In this document: positions 34,396 through 45,989 of the stretch, piece by piece
How the letters are laid out: each line of letters starts with the position of its first letter
Position numbering within the stretch: position 1 is the stretch's first letter
From: Ascaphus truei
Taxonomy: Eukaryota; Chordata; Amphibia; Anura; Ascaphidae
Length of the DNA stretch: 64,000 nucleotides
Direction of reading: 5' to 3'
Assembly: GCA_036426205.1 (NCBI GenBank)
Contig: CM071587.1
Span: forward strand, 3,038,333-3,102,332
Made by a program: the position numbers and the translations under genes
Notes under the pieces: generated by a model
Databases searched by the model: none
Seen by the model: only the letters and a program-made list of their open reading frames with translations
Told to the model about the DNA's origin: nothing

Positions 34396-35730
34396 ACCCA
34401 AGAGGAACACGTGGAGAGCGTCCCACCATCTCTCCTCCCACCGTCCCATCTCAACGCCCCACCATCTCACTTCTCCACCGTCCCATCATCTCTTCTCACC
34501 GCCCCACTGTCTCACCATCTCATCTCACTGTCCCACCGCCCCATCATCCCATCTCATCTCCCCACCGTCCCATCTCATCTCCCCACGGCCCAACTCACTG
34601 CCTCACTCTCACCATCCCATGTCACCGCCCCACAATCCCACCTCCCCACCATTCCGTTTCATCCCCCCATGTCCCATCTCACTGTCCCAAAATCCCATCT
34701 CACCGCCCCACCATCCCATCTCAATGCCCCACGTCTCATCATCCTATCTCACCGTCCCATCTCACCATCCCACCTCCCTACCACCCCATCTCACCTCCCC
34801 ATCATCCCATCTCACCGTCTCACTATCCCATCTCACCGTCCCGCAATCCCACCTCCCCACCACCCCACAATCCCATCTCTCCGTCCAACAGTACCGTCTC
34901 ACCGTCCCACAATCCCATCTCACAACCCCACCTTCCCATCTCACCACTTCATTATTCTGTATCACTGCCCCACCGTCTTACCATCCTATCTCACCACCCC
35001 ACCTCACCCCCCCACAATCCCATCTCACCTCCCGATCATCCCATTTCATCTCCCCACCATCCCATTTCAACTCCCCACCGTCCCATCTCACCTCCCCATC
35101 GTCCCATCTCACTGCCTCACTATCCCATCTCACTGCCCCACAGTCCCACCTCCCCACTGTCCAATCTCACCACCACACCTCCCCACCATCTCACCTCCCT
35201 ACCACCCCATCTCACCTCCCCACCATCCCATCTCTCCGTCCAACAGTACCGTCTCACCGTCCCACAATCCCATCTCACAACCCCACCTTCCCATCTCACT
35301 GCCTCAACGTTTCATTATTCTGTATCACTGCCCCACAGTCTTACCATCCTATCTCACCGCCCCACCTCACCCCCCCCCCCCCCCACAATCCCATCTCACC
35401 TCCCGATCATCCCATTTAATCTCCCCACCATCCCATCTCACCTCACCACCATCCCATCTCACTGCCTCACTATCCCATCTCACCGCCCCACAGTCCCACC
35501 TCCCCATTGTCCCATCTCACCACCACACCTCCCCACCACCTCACCTCCCTACTACCCCATCTCACCTCCCCACCATCCCATCTCACCTCCCACCATCCCA
35601 TTTCACCTCTGCACTGTCCCATCTCAGCTCCCCATCGTCCCATCTCACTGCCTCACTATCCCATCTCACCGCCCCACAGTCCCACATCCCCAGAGTCCCA
35701 ACTCACCACCCCACCGTCCCACACATGGTG
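34396..35730 (+). repeat. C-rich satellite with 355-bp higher-order repeat
   Basis: Short degenerate units such as CCCATCTCACC and CCCCACCATCCCATCTCA. A distinctive block containing CCGTCCAACAGTACCGTCTC occurs at 34,881 and again at 35,236, 355 bp apart, with matching neighbours, so the array has a higher-order period. Pro/Ser/His-rich frames here (34377-35873 and others) are spurious. Confidence 0.88.
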
Positions 35731-36390
35731 CAGAACATCGCAGAGGCTCATGTATAAGGTACAGAAAACCCAAGGTGCTGGTTTTGTGGTGGAGCTGGCA
35801 AGGACCCTTCCCCTGTGTGGCACATACATGTGGCGTGTGCCCGTTACATAGAGAACAAAGGACATTCATGTAAAAAAAAACAAAGATTATTTGGAGAGAC
35901 ATTAGGCATAATGTAAATAAATCCAAGCAAAGCCAATGGGCAGAAGGTGCCTGTGGGGGCTGTGAGTGGTGGGGACCCCCAGAAGTCCAGCTGTTCCATT
36001 TACTGTCCACTTCCCATTGAGAACCAAATGATAATCAGCTGAATACAAAGCACTGACAACTAGCGTAACCCTTTGTGAGTCGAAACAGTGCAAGAGTTAA
36101 CATCTTTATCTCAAACGGAGAACCTCTCCAACCCCCCAATAGTTACTTCTCAAACAACCACCAAAGGTGCAACCACAGGAGGGTGACAAACCCTCACTAC
36201 TGTGTCAGTTTGGGTCACATTATGATCAAAAGGAGTCCGAGGGGTGTCCGTCACCTTCTGGTGCCGGTGTCATGAGCTGCAGAGATTAAGCATACGGAGG
36301 TGACCGCATCACGCCAATACACACCGGCAAACAGAGACAAGGAGACGGACACCGCAGAGGGCGCCACACCGCTCATTAAAAGTGTAAACG
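35731..36390. other. Unique sequence, no gene seen
   Basis: No recognised gene or repeat before the large hairpin element. Confidence 0.4.
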
Positions 36391-37702
36391 CTGGTTTACT
36401 TGGAGAAAAAAGACGGTGTGAAACAGCGCTATAAATATTAATAAAAACACTTAATTAGTGAACAACACTGGCAGCCAGGTAAAAACTGACAGTACGGTCA
36501 GTCAGAGAGCATTGAAAAAAAGGGATAAACCGGCGCCACAAATAATAAAGTGAAAACCAAACCAAAATGGTGTAAAGTCCAAATGGAGTCCTAGTAAGGC
36601 TGGTAATGAAGGATTCTCACATCAACGAAGTAATATGTGGAAAAAGAAAAAAAACAAATTATGGTGCAGTAAGTCAATCACTGAGACTAAAAGACAAAGT
36701 CAGACTAACAACACAAGACAAACAAGACAGACAAACGAAAATACACTAGCACGGCTTAATAATAAGACAAAGCTAATTTATTACTGGTTTGGGGAGGATA
36801 CAGTAACACGCATCCGGAGGGGTAAAAATAAAACCCTACTCACAAGATCTAGCTATTAACAGGCACCAGACTGGAAACATGCTGCTGGGCTTCCAAGATG
36901 GCGACCGGAGCACTCTCACTGGCGTCCTCACGTGACAGAGGTGAAGGTGGTCAACGAATGACGGGACTATCCGGGCGGATGTGACGTCACGCCCACTAGA
37001 GTCCCACCGCAACGTTCCTTGAAGAATTGCGCGCATGCGTACGAAACACGTTGGGAAGTTTTGAGTGTTTTTAGAGCCTTGTCCTGGCTTGTGGAGAAGT
37101 TTGCAGTTTGCAGTTCAGCAGTGGAGCCGTGGTGTTATCGTGGTGTACCTGCGGAGGAACAGTGAAGGAGGAACGTTTGCGGTGGGACTCTAGTGGGCGT
37201 GACGTCACATCCGCCCGGAAGTCCCGTCATTCGTGTGACCCACCTTCCACCTCTGTCACGTGAGGACGCCAGTGAGAGTGCTCCGGTCGCCATCTTGGAA
37301 GCCCAGCAGCATGTTTCCAGTCTGGTGCCTGTTAATAGCTAGCATCTTGTGAGTAGGGTTTTTAATTTTACCCCTCCGGATGCGTGTTACTGTCATCCTC
37401 CACAACCAGTAATAAATTAGCTTTGTCTTTATTATTAAGCCGTGCTAGTGTATTTTCGTTTGTCTGTCTTGTTTGTCTTGTGTTGTTAGTCTGACTTTGT
37501 CTTTTAGTCTCAGTGATTGACTTACTGCACCATAATTTGTTTTTTTTTCTTTTTCCACATATTACTTTGTTGATGTGAGAATCCTTCATTACCAGCCTTA
37601 CTAGGACTCCATTTGGACTTTACACCATTTTGGTTTGGTTTTCACTTTATTATTTGTGGCGCCGGTTTATCCCTTTTTTTCAATGCTCTCTGGTTTACTT
37701 GG
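36391..37702 (-). mobile_element. Large hairpin retroposon with 13-bp target duplication
   Basis: CTGGTTTACTTGG occurs at 36391-36403 and 37690-37702. Between them, a 99-bp tail (36404-36502) is followed by inverted arms of about 520 bp (36503-37018 and 37170-37692) around a 151-bp loop. The arms are near-identical: the same Lys/Thr/Asn-rich frame appears at 36635-36859 (plus) and 37368-37589 (minus). Read on the minus strand, the tail ends TAGCGCTGTTTCACACCG then TCTTTTTTCT, like the tails of the other hairpin elements. No transposase or RT is encoded. Confidence 0.78.
37014..37058 (+). ncRNA. Hammerhead-like motif in the hairpin loop
   Basis: At the base of the loop: TTCC, CTTGAAGA (CTGANGA with one extra T), an A, a GCGC/GCGT-type stem, GAAAC, ACGTT, then GGGAA, which can pair with TTCC. 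Several core positions deviate, so this is a weak relative of the 20,371 motif. Confidence 0.35.
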
Positions 37703-37774
37703 GGTATTGTGAGTTGGATACCACTTGTTTTTAGAATTTATTTTTAGGTAAATTGTGTTACACTATGGGTGTTT

Positions 37775-37935
37775 TGTGCCCTTTCTTTTCTCTCGCTATG
37801 TTCTTCTCGCTACCCCCTTGTATGTCTAAAGCCCTCTCTTGCCTTAAACCTCTCTCACAGACTGCCTCACACCTCTTGAGTGTCCCTCCTCTCAATGTAC
37901 GACTAGCACCCTCTCTACCCACCTTGAAGACCCCG
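37775..37935 (+). mobile_element. L2-like LINE fragment
   Basis: A short translated stretch (SKALSCLKPLSQTASHLLS, then VRLAPSLPTLKT) matches the C-terminal end of the RT in the 21.6-kb and 22.7-kb copies. Only about 160 bp remains. Confidence 0.6.
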
Positions 37936-38710
37936 AGAAGGTAAATAGAGACGCTGAGCACCATCTGTACAGAAATAATACACCTTGGTGGGACTCGCCT
38001 TTTGACCCGGGTAAGCAGGAAGAAAAAAAAAAAAGACACCCTACAAAACGTTCTCTCTCAAGTTGACAATTCCCATCGTTCTCTGTTTACGTTTTGTGCA
38101 GCACGGAACTTCCAGGCACTTCTACATCCATAGGAAGCGCGCACTGCTCGCAGGGGACCTTCCAAACACAACTGGCTGGGGTCAGTGGGGACAGGATGAC
38201 CGAGCTCTAGGGTCATGCTTGTCTTTTCTCAGTAGAAGGATAGTGCAGGGAAAGATGTAACATTAGTATGGAACTGATCTGTTCTAATGTTTTTATACAT
38301 TTTTTTAATATGCGAAACGCCCTCCATGTTTCTGCGTCCATAGTCCGTGCGACGGCGCGAGCGATGTTTCGTGCGACGCAAACAAAAGCCTGTACCTCAA
38401 TGAGCACGGCCATAGAGCACGCATGCACGAGAGCGACGAGGCGGCCACATTTTTGCGAGACGTTTTCGGATTTTGACGCGTGACGGCCGGGTCACGTGGG
38501 CAGCTCGGCCAATGGGGGCAAACGGCTCATGTGACGTCACGGACACGCCTCCAACACGCGCGTCTCTAAACATTTCTCCAGTGTACAGGACTCTAACCCC
38601 TCAGGTTTAAGATATAGCGCCATTGAACACGTAGAAATCAAGTGGAGAAGGCGAGATAGAGACTAGAAATCAATCCAAAGAGAGAACTTTTGAATATTTA
38701 AACTCAAGAC
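37936..38710. other. Unique sequence with CpG-rich segment
   Basis: No gene recognised. 38,330-38,560 is CpG-rich (GACGGCGCGAGCGATG and similar) and may be an old element. Its ends were not found. Confidence 0.35.
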
Positions 38711-39469
38711 TCTAATACCACTTGGATAGTGTGAGGTAAGGACGCCACTGCGCATGACAAAACTTCACTAGGTCCCGGATGAAAATGCAAAAAACTTTAT
38801 TGGCACAAGGCATAAACCAGGGCTACACCACGATCTCCCCGTCTACGCGTTTCACCCTTAGGAATAGGGCTTCATCTTGGAGTGGGGAGATGTGGTGCTC
38901 CCTGAACATTTATCGTAAAAAATCCCGCGAAAACGGGTAACAATAATAATTAACCCCTTCATGGAAAAATGCATATAGCATTAGGAGGCTGTTCATTTCA
39001 ATGTTGCAAGCATCTTTTTAAAGCACCTTCATGTCAATAGATTAGCCTTTACTTAATATCACTTTGAGTCATTTGTGGTTAGTATATATTTACCTTGTAT
39101 ATATACAGGCTATTTTGTGAATGATATTACCATGCTCATTCATAGCATTGTGCTACATGCATTTTTCCACGAAGGGGTTAATTATTATTGTAGTGAAGTT
39201 TTGTCCTGCGCAGTGGCGCCCTTACCTCACACTATCCGTTCACATCCATTGAAGGCAGCACACGGACGCTGGGAGGCAGAGGTTAGCAGGACCCAGACCG
39301 GAGTGGAGATAAAGGTAAGAGTTTACTTTACTACCACTCACATCACTCCGGTCACTCTAGGGTTGCTCACAGCTTCCTCATACCCAGCCAACATGACCCA
39401 TTGACACCGTGGGGTGCATTGCTGTACAGCTGAAGCGCAGGACAGGTTTCTCTTTCTAATACCACTTGG
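38711..39469 (+). mobile_element. Hairpin retroposon with 15-bp target duplication
   Basis: TCTAATACCACTTGG occurs exactly at 38711-38725 and 39455-39469. Right after the left copy come inverted arms: 38726-38770 pairs with about 39186-39232, and 38939-38977 pairs with 39157-39193. The left arm has an extra segment of about 170 bp carrying the hammerhead-like motif. A 220-bp single-copy tail (39234-39454) ends GAAGCGCAGGACAGG then TTTCTCTTT. No coding capacity. Confidence 0.75.
38826..38899 (-). ncRNA. Hammerhead-like motif with long stem I
   Basis: On the minus strand: CACCACATCTCCCC (stem I), a short linker, AAGATGA (expected CTGATGA), an A, stem II GCCCT/AGGGT with a 7-base loop, GAAACGCGTA, then GGGGAGATCGTGGT, which pairs with stem I over about 13 bp. 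The two-strand pairing around the core supports the fold. The altered first two core bases suggest loss of cleavage. Confidence 0.5.
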
Positions 39470-40894
39470 TCTGAACATTGATATAGAAATTGTCGCCTTC
39501 CTCTGATTCTGACTCTTATTCTGTTTTTTATCATTCCGATTTTTTAAAAGAATTTTATATAAATAATTTTTTTATAGGATTTTTATATATATTTTTAAAA
39601 GCCTTGGAATCATGAGTATAGTTCTTTTCATCAACTAGTACTTTTTTAGCCTAATTGGCGAGTTGGATGTTTGATCTTAAAATATCCTTCTTTCCCTGGG
39701 GCCGGGTTATCATTGCAGTTCTTATGATATTAATTGTTGTTTGTATTCTCTACAGAACTCGCAAAGAATAATGTGGGGCTAGTTTTTTAATTAAAAAAAT
39801 TATTAACAATTTTTTTTTAAAGATATGTCTGTTATTAATATTTTTGGAACAATTGTATTCATATTATGTTTTTGGTAATAGCATTTTTGTGTATAGCCCT
39901 GTTAGCTCGATTTAGATGGATGTGTATACAACAGGTGCATAATTAAGTTCTCAGCCCGTTTGGAGGCTTGCCCACAAAGCCTACGGTGATTGGGCAGAGG
40001 AAGATATTTCGTATGGAGCAACCAGTGTCCAACCAACTGACTCCAGACGAAGCAAGTGCGAAACGCGTAGTCTGTGTGTCAGCTGGAGGAGCGCACGGCA
40101 CCACGTCATTGATGTCATCAGCGGGAGGAGACATCCGGGTACTCGGGACTGACTCCCCACCAGTTCCCTGCTACAGATGCCGGGCTGACCCTTAACCCCG
40201 CCAGGAACAACTGTTACTCGATCGTGGGACTTTGCTTTGTCTCACTTCCCTGTCAATATTTCAATGCCTAGATTCGAGGCTTAAAACGCGTGTGTGCATT
40301 TAGCGTGTGGACATCTGTGTATAATACATGGTGTTTTATTGCCTACACCACCCTGCTGTCTCTCTCGTTTTACATGAAATCATCTTCCTCACATTCTGTG
40401 TGTGTGACCCAACTGCAGGCTGTCTACGAGGGAAGAGACATCCCCACGAAATGATGTTCGAAGAACCCCTTCACGTGTGAGATTTAAGCTGCCATTTATT
40501 TGTCACTTTGCACCATATTGCACCATATTGCACTTTATTCCTGTTGCCAGCGCTCCCGTTTTCTTTTCCACGGCTTCGTTTAGATCCTGTAATAGGATCC
40601 TATGAGGGTTGAGTGAAGGCAACTGATTATATATCGCCTTATTTACACTATATATCACTGTCTAAATTGCTACCGTATTGCACAGCACAATTTTTTATTA
40701 TCATTCATTTATTTGAGCACTTCATTAAGTGAACACTTAGAACACCAGGTCAAAATCGGTTTTCCATTAACTGCATCGGAGCTTCATGAATATCGCCGTA
40801 AATGCTTTTAGGAATAAGCAGTAAATGAGCATTAATCGTGTAGATGTGTTGTAGTTGTAATTCCTTTTAGGGAACCAACATAAGAGTTCTCCAT
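39470..40894 (+). mobile_element. Probable related retroposon, roughly 39.9-40.57 kb, in unique AT-rich DNA
   Basis: A hammerhead-like motif at 40,037-40,082 is followed by a 3' end at about 40,548-40,568 reading CAGCGCTCCCGTTTTCTTTT, which matches the AGCGC...T-rich tails of the hairpin elements. I could not find a flanking duplication, so the boundaries are tentative. 39,480-39,900 and 40,570-40,894 are AT-rich with nothing recognised. Confidence 0.35.
40037..40082 (+). ncRNA. Hammerhead-like motif, core U4 lost
   Basis: CTGAC and GTCAG (outer), then CAGACGA in the CTGANGA position, an A, GC/GC stem II with AAGT loop, GAAACGCGTA and GTCTG. CAGAC and GTCTG can pair, which would compete with the core. 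The pattern A-hairpin-GAAACGCGTA is the same as at 38,850. Confidence 0.4.
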
Positions 40895-41240
40895 AGATAA
40901 AGAAGAGAACTGTGAGGTTTGGAAAACTCTATACACGTGAAGAAGAGACCTGTGAGGTTTGGAAAGCTCTGTACAGGTGAAGAAGAGACCTGTGAGGGTT
41001 GGAAATCTCTGTACATGTGAAGAAGAGACCTGTGAGGTTTGGAAAGCTCTATACATGTGAAGAAGAGACCTGTGAGGTTTGGAAAGCTCTGTACATGTGA
41101 AGAAGAGACCTATGAGGGTTGGAAAGCTCTGTACATGTGAAGAGGAGACCTGTGAGGGTTGAAAAGCTTTGTACACATGAAAAAAAGACCTGTGAGGGTT
41201 GGAAAGCTATGTAGAATAAATCTGTGAGGTTTGGAAAGTT
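40895..41240 (+). repeat. 40-bp minisatellite
   Basis: About eight copies of a 40-bp unit containing GTGAAGAAG, AGACCTGTGAGGTTTGGAAA and GCTCTGTACA. It lies about 550 bp downstream of the KCNQ2 stop codon (minus strand) and may be transcribed in its 3' UTR. The minus-strand frame 40832-41176 is repeat-derived. Confidence 0.9.
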
Positions 41241-41787
41241 TTGTACAGTATAACGCCATCTATGAAGAACTCATGTTTGTCCACTAAAGGGTTTCGCACC
41301 CTACAACAAATCTACACTTCTCCAGGACCTATAAAGGTACTAGAACTTCGTAGTACATACAAGATGTAAACGAATAGAACACTGATTACTTATTCCCATC
41401 TCGTGCAAGGGTTAGGAAATATCACTCTAATGCGAATCGGTGTCTATATAAGAGAGGACACGTGTGCCCCCCACCTTCCCACTGTTACAGGCTGTGAATG
41501 TAGTTTATCTTTGCTAGGCCGTTCCAATGATGAGCAGCTGCTAATTGCAAAACCCGACTGGAGAGGTACAGTCATGGCCCTGTTTTGCAGCTATTAACTG
41601 CACAGTCAACACAGCAATATTTTAGTGACCCCCTTCGCTCACAAGTAACACTCACTTGCCCTCCAAATTCCATGATGTGGTTGCACCTTTGAGAGAGGAG
41701 GTGGATGTGGAGACCCTGTGCTGCCCCCTGGGCACATGGGTGGTTACCCAGTGTCTCCACTAGTCTCAATATACCACGTGCAACCCT

Positions 41788-42525
41788 TTACTTGCTGCCT
41801 GACCATCCCATGTCACCAAAAGGTCCCTCCCCCGTGACTGACCTCGGGGGCGGCCCGCAAGGGGTGCAGAGATCAGAATCTGTGTCTGACTCCCCCTCAG
41901 CGATGTAAGGACGGGCCTTGGTGCACGGGACAGGACCCACTACAGCCCCATTGTTCTGCACCTCCAGGTTCTCCTTGGACTGGGAGATGCTAAAGCCACT
42001 GAACGAACGTTCTAGCTCCTCGTGGTCCACAGAAGGGATGGAGATGGAGGTGTCACTGTCCCTTAGGGCCGCGGAATCCCGAGGTTTGGCCGACCCTTCC
42101 TCGTTTCTCTCACTCTTGCCGCCTCCCATCCTGCTGCCTCCATATGCAGAAAGCGAGCGCTCATGTGAGGGCGGGGGAGGGATTCTCACCAGGGATCCGG
42201 GATCACCCACCGGGGAAGAGCCGTGGCTGTGACGGTGGTACGGCTGCTGCTGCCATGATGTGGAGGGAGGGCAGTGGGTTGTGGGTGTCTCCGGGGCAGG
42301 AGGAGCACTGAAGTTCTTATGACCCATGGAACTGGTAGAGCGGATAATCTTGGTGATACAGCTGTTCTTTTCCACCTGCTCCCGGGTGTCCTCTGGGCTG
42401 TGATATGGGGGAGCTGGCTCGGGGTCCTTGGCCCCAAAGTAAGCCTCAGTTTCGGAGGGGGCGATTCCCATCCTCTGCATGTAGATGTTCACGAGGAAGT
42501 CAAGCTTCTTCTCCATTGAGAGCAC
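41788..42525 (-). CDS. KCNQ2: KCNQ2 last exon: helix D and C-terminal tail
   Basis: 738 bp: 245 codons and a TAA at 41790-41788. Acceptor TGTGCTTCTTGCAG. It begins [20 protein letters not shown], the tetramerisation coiled coil, followed by a Pro/Ser-rich tail with [20 protein letters not shown] and [33 protein letters not shown] is the ankyrin-G binding motif that anchors KCNQ2/3 at axon initial segments, and it is intact. The stretch after LSAYGG (Gly/Arg/Glu-rich) and the ALNSC region of mammals are the least conserved. No frameshift or stop interrupts it. Confidence 0.97.
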   Translation of the reverse strand: MLSMEKKLDFLVNIYMQRMGIAPSETEAYFGAKDPEPAPPYHSPEDTREQVEKNSCITKIIRSTSSMGHKNFSAPPAPETPTTHCPPSTSWQQQPYHRHSHGSSPVGDPGSLVRIPPPPSHERSLSAYGGSRMGGGKSERNEEGSAKPRDSAALRDSDTSISIPSVDHEELERSFSGFSISQSKENLEVQNNGAVVGPVPCTKARPYIAEGESDTDSDLCTPCGPPPRSVTGEGPFGDMGWSGSK

Positions 42526-43179
42526 CTGCAAGAAGCACAGGGGTTAAGATCTCCTCTTGAACACCAGTGACAGGTCCTGCCAGTCAAGGCAAAGAAACGT
42601 TTGCTTGATGTACAGCCTCATTTTTGCACTCTGGGGCTCCAAAACGTTATACCCCTGGCTACTAGTGTACTAATATTATTTACACTTCGCTGCATTCATC
42701 CATATATATTTATAACATTGATACCAATTTCAGCCAGTCAGGAGAGTAGAATATTCTCACACTAAAGGGTTAGAAGACCAGCAGTCCAGGAATCGCAGTT
42801 TGGGAAGTAAAGCTGAGCTGCTGGGTTGGAGGTCACATACATTCCCTTTAATCGAGGGCTATTAACAAGCAATTAGCTCTTCTAAAATGTATATTTTTAA
42901 ATGCCCGTCCAGGATTGTTCACTCTTGCAGAACCATCACAACGCAATTTACCTTCTCCTTGCCAGACATGAATCTGAAGTTGTTGGGATACCCCATTGGA
43001 ACAAACAGCCGTTATGACCTTCCACCCCATGTACCAGCATTGTTGCATCTTAATTATCTCTTTCAGTGCTGCATTGCAAGTGAACTTCTGAACTGAGTGG
43101 GTTAAAGCCACTGTCGCTGTGCAGTCTTGCCAACCTCTACTAAACCTCTATGTCACTGGTAGAAAAAGATGTGTCTCAC
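42526..43179 (-). other. KCNQ2 intron, nothing else seen
   Basis: Intron of about 650 bp between the last two exons, with GT-AG ends. No repeat recognised. Confidence 0.7.
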
Positions 43180-43303
43180 CTGCTTCTCCACCTTCCCTAG
43201 CCTCCCCATCATACTGGGGTCCTCCGGCATCTCAGCATCAGTTGCCCCCTTGGCCCGGTCTTTGTCTGTGATGGAACCACCTCTTCCCACAATCTGGTCC
43301 ACT
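43180..43303 (-). CDS. KCNQ2: KCNQ2 exon: linker into helix D
   Basis: A 124-bp exon. Acceptor TTTTGTGTTTCTGGTAG, donor AAGCAG followed by GTGAGA. It completes Arg with one base and encodes [41 protein letters not shown], ending on a codon boundary. [11 protein letters not shown] is the start of the helix-D coiled coil that drives subunit assembly. The intron before it is about 6.6 kb and holds most of the intronic repeats. Confidence 0.95.
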
Positions 43304-44518
43304 CTACCAGAAACACAAAAAAGCCCAAAGATGCCCAAGAGTTAGTCATGTACCAGGGCAAGTTTCTGCTCCAGTGAAGGAAATGCCTCTCTTTTTTTTC
43401 TTAACTCAAGAGCAGTCCAATACCAAGAGACGCTTTAGCACCAGGAGCCCTCTATGTTAAAAATGTTTCATCATAGAGGACCTACCTCCAGGTATCTGGA
43501 GCCCATTACCTGTGAAGTTTAAGGGGGTCTCCCAGTCATGCTATGAAGAGTTAAACAAGAGTGCATTGGCTTAATCATTATTTGGGGTAGAAAGAAGAGG
43601 TCCCAGCATGTTCAGTCTGTCCTTTTTAAATGCTGGTAACGCAGACAGAAGGCACCAATGGCCCATAGATTCTGTCCCTCCTACTGCAGGGTGACATAGT
43701 GACACAGAGAGAAGTCCCCCATGGCCCAGCTGTGTCTGTTCCTCTCAAAGACAGGCTGGGATTTATTAAACTCAGGTAACCGGTATCGGAGCTCAATCTG
43801 CCGTTATCTGCCATTGAGTTCAGTTAATGCAGGATTTCGATCCAATATCCCTTCTTGGAGAGTAATTAATGTTCCCCTTTGTGTGAGGATGATGCAGCCT
43901 TTGGAACTCACCGATGGGTGGGCCGAGAACATTGTAAGGTGCCAGTGAGAAGCAGAGCAGAGCATTTCCAATGCTGAGCTCTATTCCTGACTTGGGTAAC
44001 AGCAGCTCATGTTTAACTCTTTCAGCACAGGCTCCCAGGAGTGTTTATGGGAACCTTCCCTTGATTTTTCACTTTGCGCTCATTACATATGTGTGATGCT
44101 CGGATGCAGCTGGGCTCCCCCCCCCCCCCATACCCCCCAGTCAGCGTGACATGTGTGATGGGGATACGTGCATTGAATAGGGGAGAGGAAGGAGATAGAA
44201 TGGAGAGGACACAAACAGTGACAGCAGAGACGATGAGCAGCCATGATACTGCACGGCAAAAAGCAGCAGGCAACACCTGCCCTGTCACTCCGAGAGGGAC
44301 TAACAGGGAAAAATAAAGCATGTGTTTAACCCACGGTGCACAGAAAAGCATTCATTACCTTACCTCCCCTTCACCACGTTTACTAACAATTAGGTTGGGA
44401 TATTTTTGTGGCCTTCACCGACCATGCACTGTCCTGCCGTGTGCAATGCCAGGTATATAAAGATGTACTTTCATGTCCCGAGTTCTACCTTTCAGTCCAG
44501 TACAAAAGAAAGATTCAA

Positions 44519-44849
44519 CTAGAGATGGGGGAATTGTTTGGCGACATTTGAATTTGCCGCTTGTATGGCTTTTCTTTGCAGCTGCGGATGTTAGAAGCTT
44601 GGGTTTAAAAAGTGACATTCGCCTAGCTTCGTGTATATGTAAAACTGGCGGCCACCACTGCACATTCGATTGCGAATGTTTATACGCTCGATTCGCCCAG
44701 ATGTTCCCTGAAATATGGGTTTTGCTCGAGGGAGAGAGAGTGGAAGAAAGAGAGAGAGTGGAAGAAAGAGAGAGAGTGGAAGAGAGAGAGACAGTGGAAG
44801 AGAGAGAGAGAGAGTGGAAGAGAGAAAGAGAGAGAGGGAAGGAGGATAG

Positions 44850-44908
<59 letters not shown>

Positions 44909-45703
44909 AGAGAGAGAGAGAGTGGAAGAGAGAGAGAGTGGAAGAGAGAGAGAGTGGAAGAGAGAGAGAGAGAGTGGAAGAGAGAGAGTGGAAGAGAGAG
45001 AGTGGAAGAGAGAGAGAGTGGAAGAGAGAGAGTGGAAGAGAGAGAGAGAGTGGGAGAGAGAGTGGAAGAGAGAGAAAGAGTAGGAGAGAGTGGAAGAGAG
45101 AGTGTGGAAGAGAGAGAGTGGGAGAGAGAGTGTGGAAGAGAAAGAGTGTGAGAGAGAGTGTGGAAGAGAGAGTGTGGAAGAGAGAGTGTGGAAGAGAGAG
45201 TGTGGGAGAGAGAGTGGGAGAGAGAGAGAGTGGGAGAGAGAGATAGTGGGAGAGAGAGAGAGTGGGAGAGAGAGGGGGGGAGAGAGAGGGAGAGAGAGAG
45301 AGGGAGAGAGAGAGACGGAGAGAGAAAGAGAGATGGAGAGAGAGATGGAGAGAGAGATGGAGAGAGAGGGGGAAAGTGGGAGAGAGAGTGGGTGATAGAG
45401 TGGGGGGAGGGGGAGAGTGGGAGTGAAAGGGTGGGAGAGAACTGGGGACTATATTAAAATATGTCTCTCTCCCATATTTCAGGGTCTGGAACTTCTGGGT
45501 GAATCGAATGTCTCACAGATTCGGAGGCGGATGTTATAATATTCGTGTAAAGGGAAAATACCGGCGGTTTAAGGAGCATTCGTCCGAATGTTTCAAATGT
45601 CCCAACAGCCTACGAATATCCGTCTGCAAATGGAATTTTGTTCAGAAGCCTGCAAAGAATTTGTGGCACGAAGTTGGACACATTTGCCCATCTCTAGATT
45701 GAG
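44519..45703. mobile_element. MITE with an expanded internal GA array
   Basis: Ends are inverted: the left reads CTAGAGATGGGGG and the right CCCATCTCTAG, consistent with a TA target duplication just inside CTA/TAG. The segments 44,519-44,720 and 45,490-45,703 are AT/GC-mixed element sequence, and everything between is a GA-rich array. Short inverted TTTGAATTTGCC/GGCGGATG-like motifs recur in both halves. No transposase frame. Confidence 0.6.
44730..45450 (+). repeat. GA-rich minisatellite (GAGAGTGGAAGA units)
   Basis: Mostly 10-16 bp units AGAGAGAGTGGAAG, a pure GA run at 44,850-44,905, then GTGTGGAAGAGAGA variants and GGAGAGAGAG towards the right. Almost pure purine on the plus strand for 700 bp. 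Glu/Arg-rich frames here are spurious. Confidence 0.93.
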
Positions 45704-45989
45704 CTGCATTGAGAGCTCAGTGTATGACCACAGTAATACACTTGTGAAGGGGTAATGGGGATCCAGATTCCCTGATTTCCTCCTTTCATGGACATATATA
45801 AAGTAGCGTTACTAGCAAAAGACCAAAACAATAGGAGTCTTGCATAGCATTGTAACGGAAGGACTGGTGTTCTTGTCCATGGTGCTGAATGTTGTCACAT
45901 TACAACGCTCGGCTGTTTGTGTTCACATTTCTCTCAACTTCTTCTTCCCTGACCCACCGCCGTCTTGACGCCGGGACAATTAGCCGCCG

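Noticed and set aside
34377..35873. Pro/Ser/His-rich frames up to 498 codons
   Set aside because: Products of the C-rich satellite in overlapping frames.
44473..45457. Glu/Arg-rich frames (coiled-coil-like)
   Set aside because: Encoded by the GA-rich minisatellite in an intron of KCNQ2.
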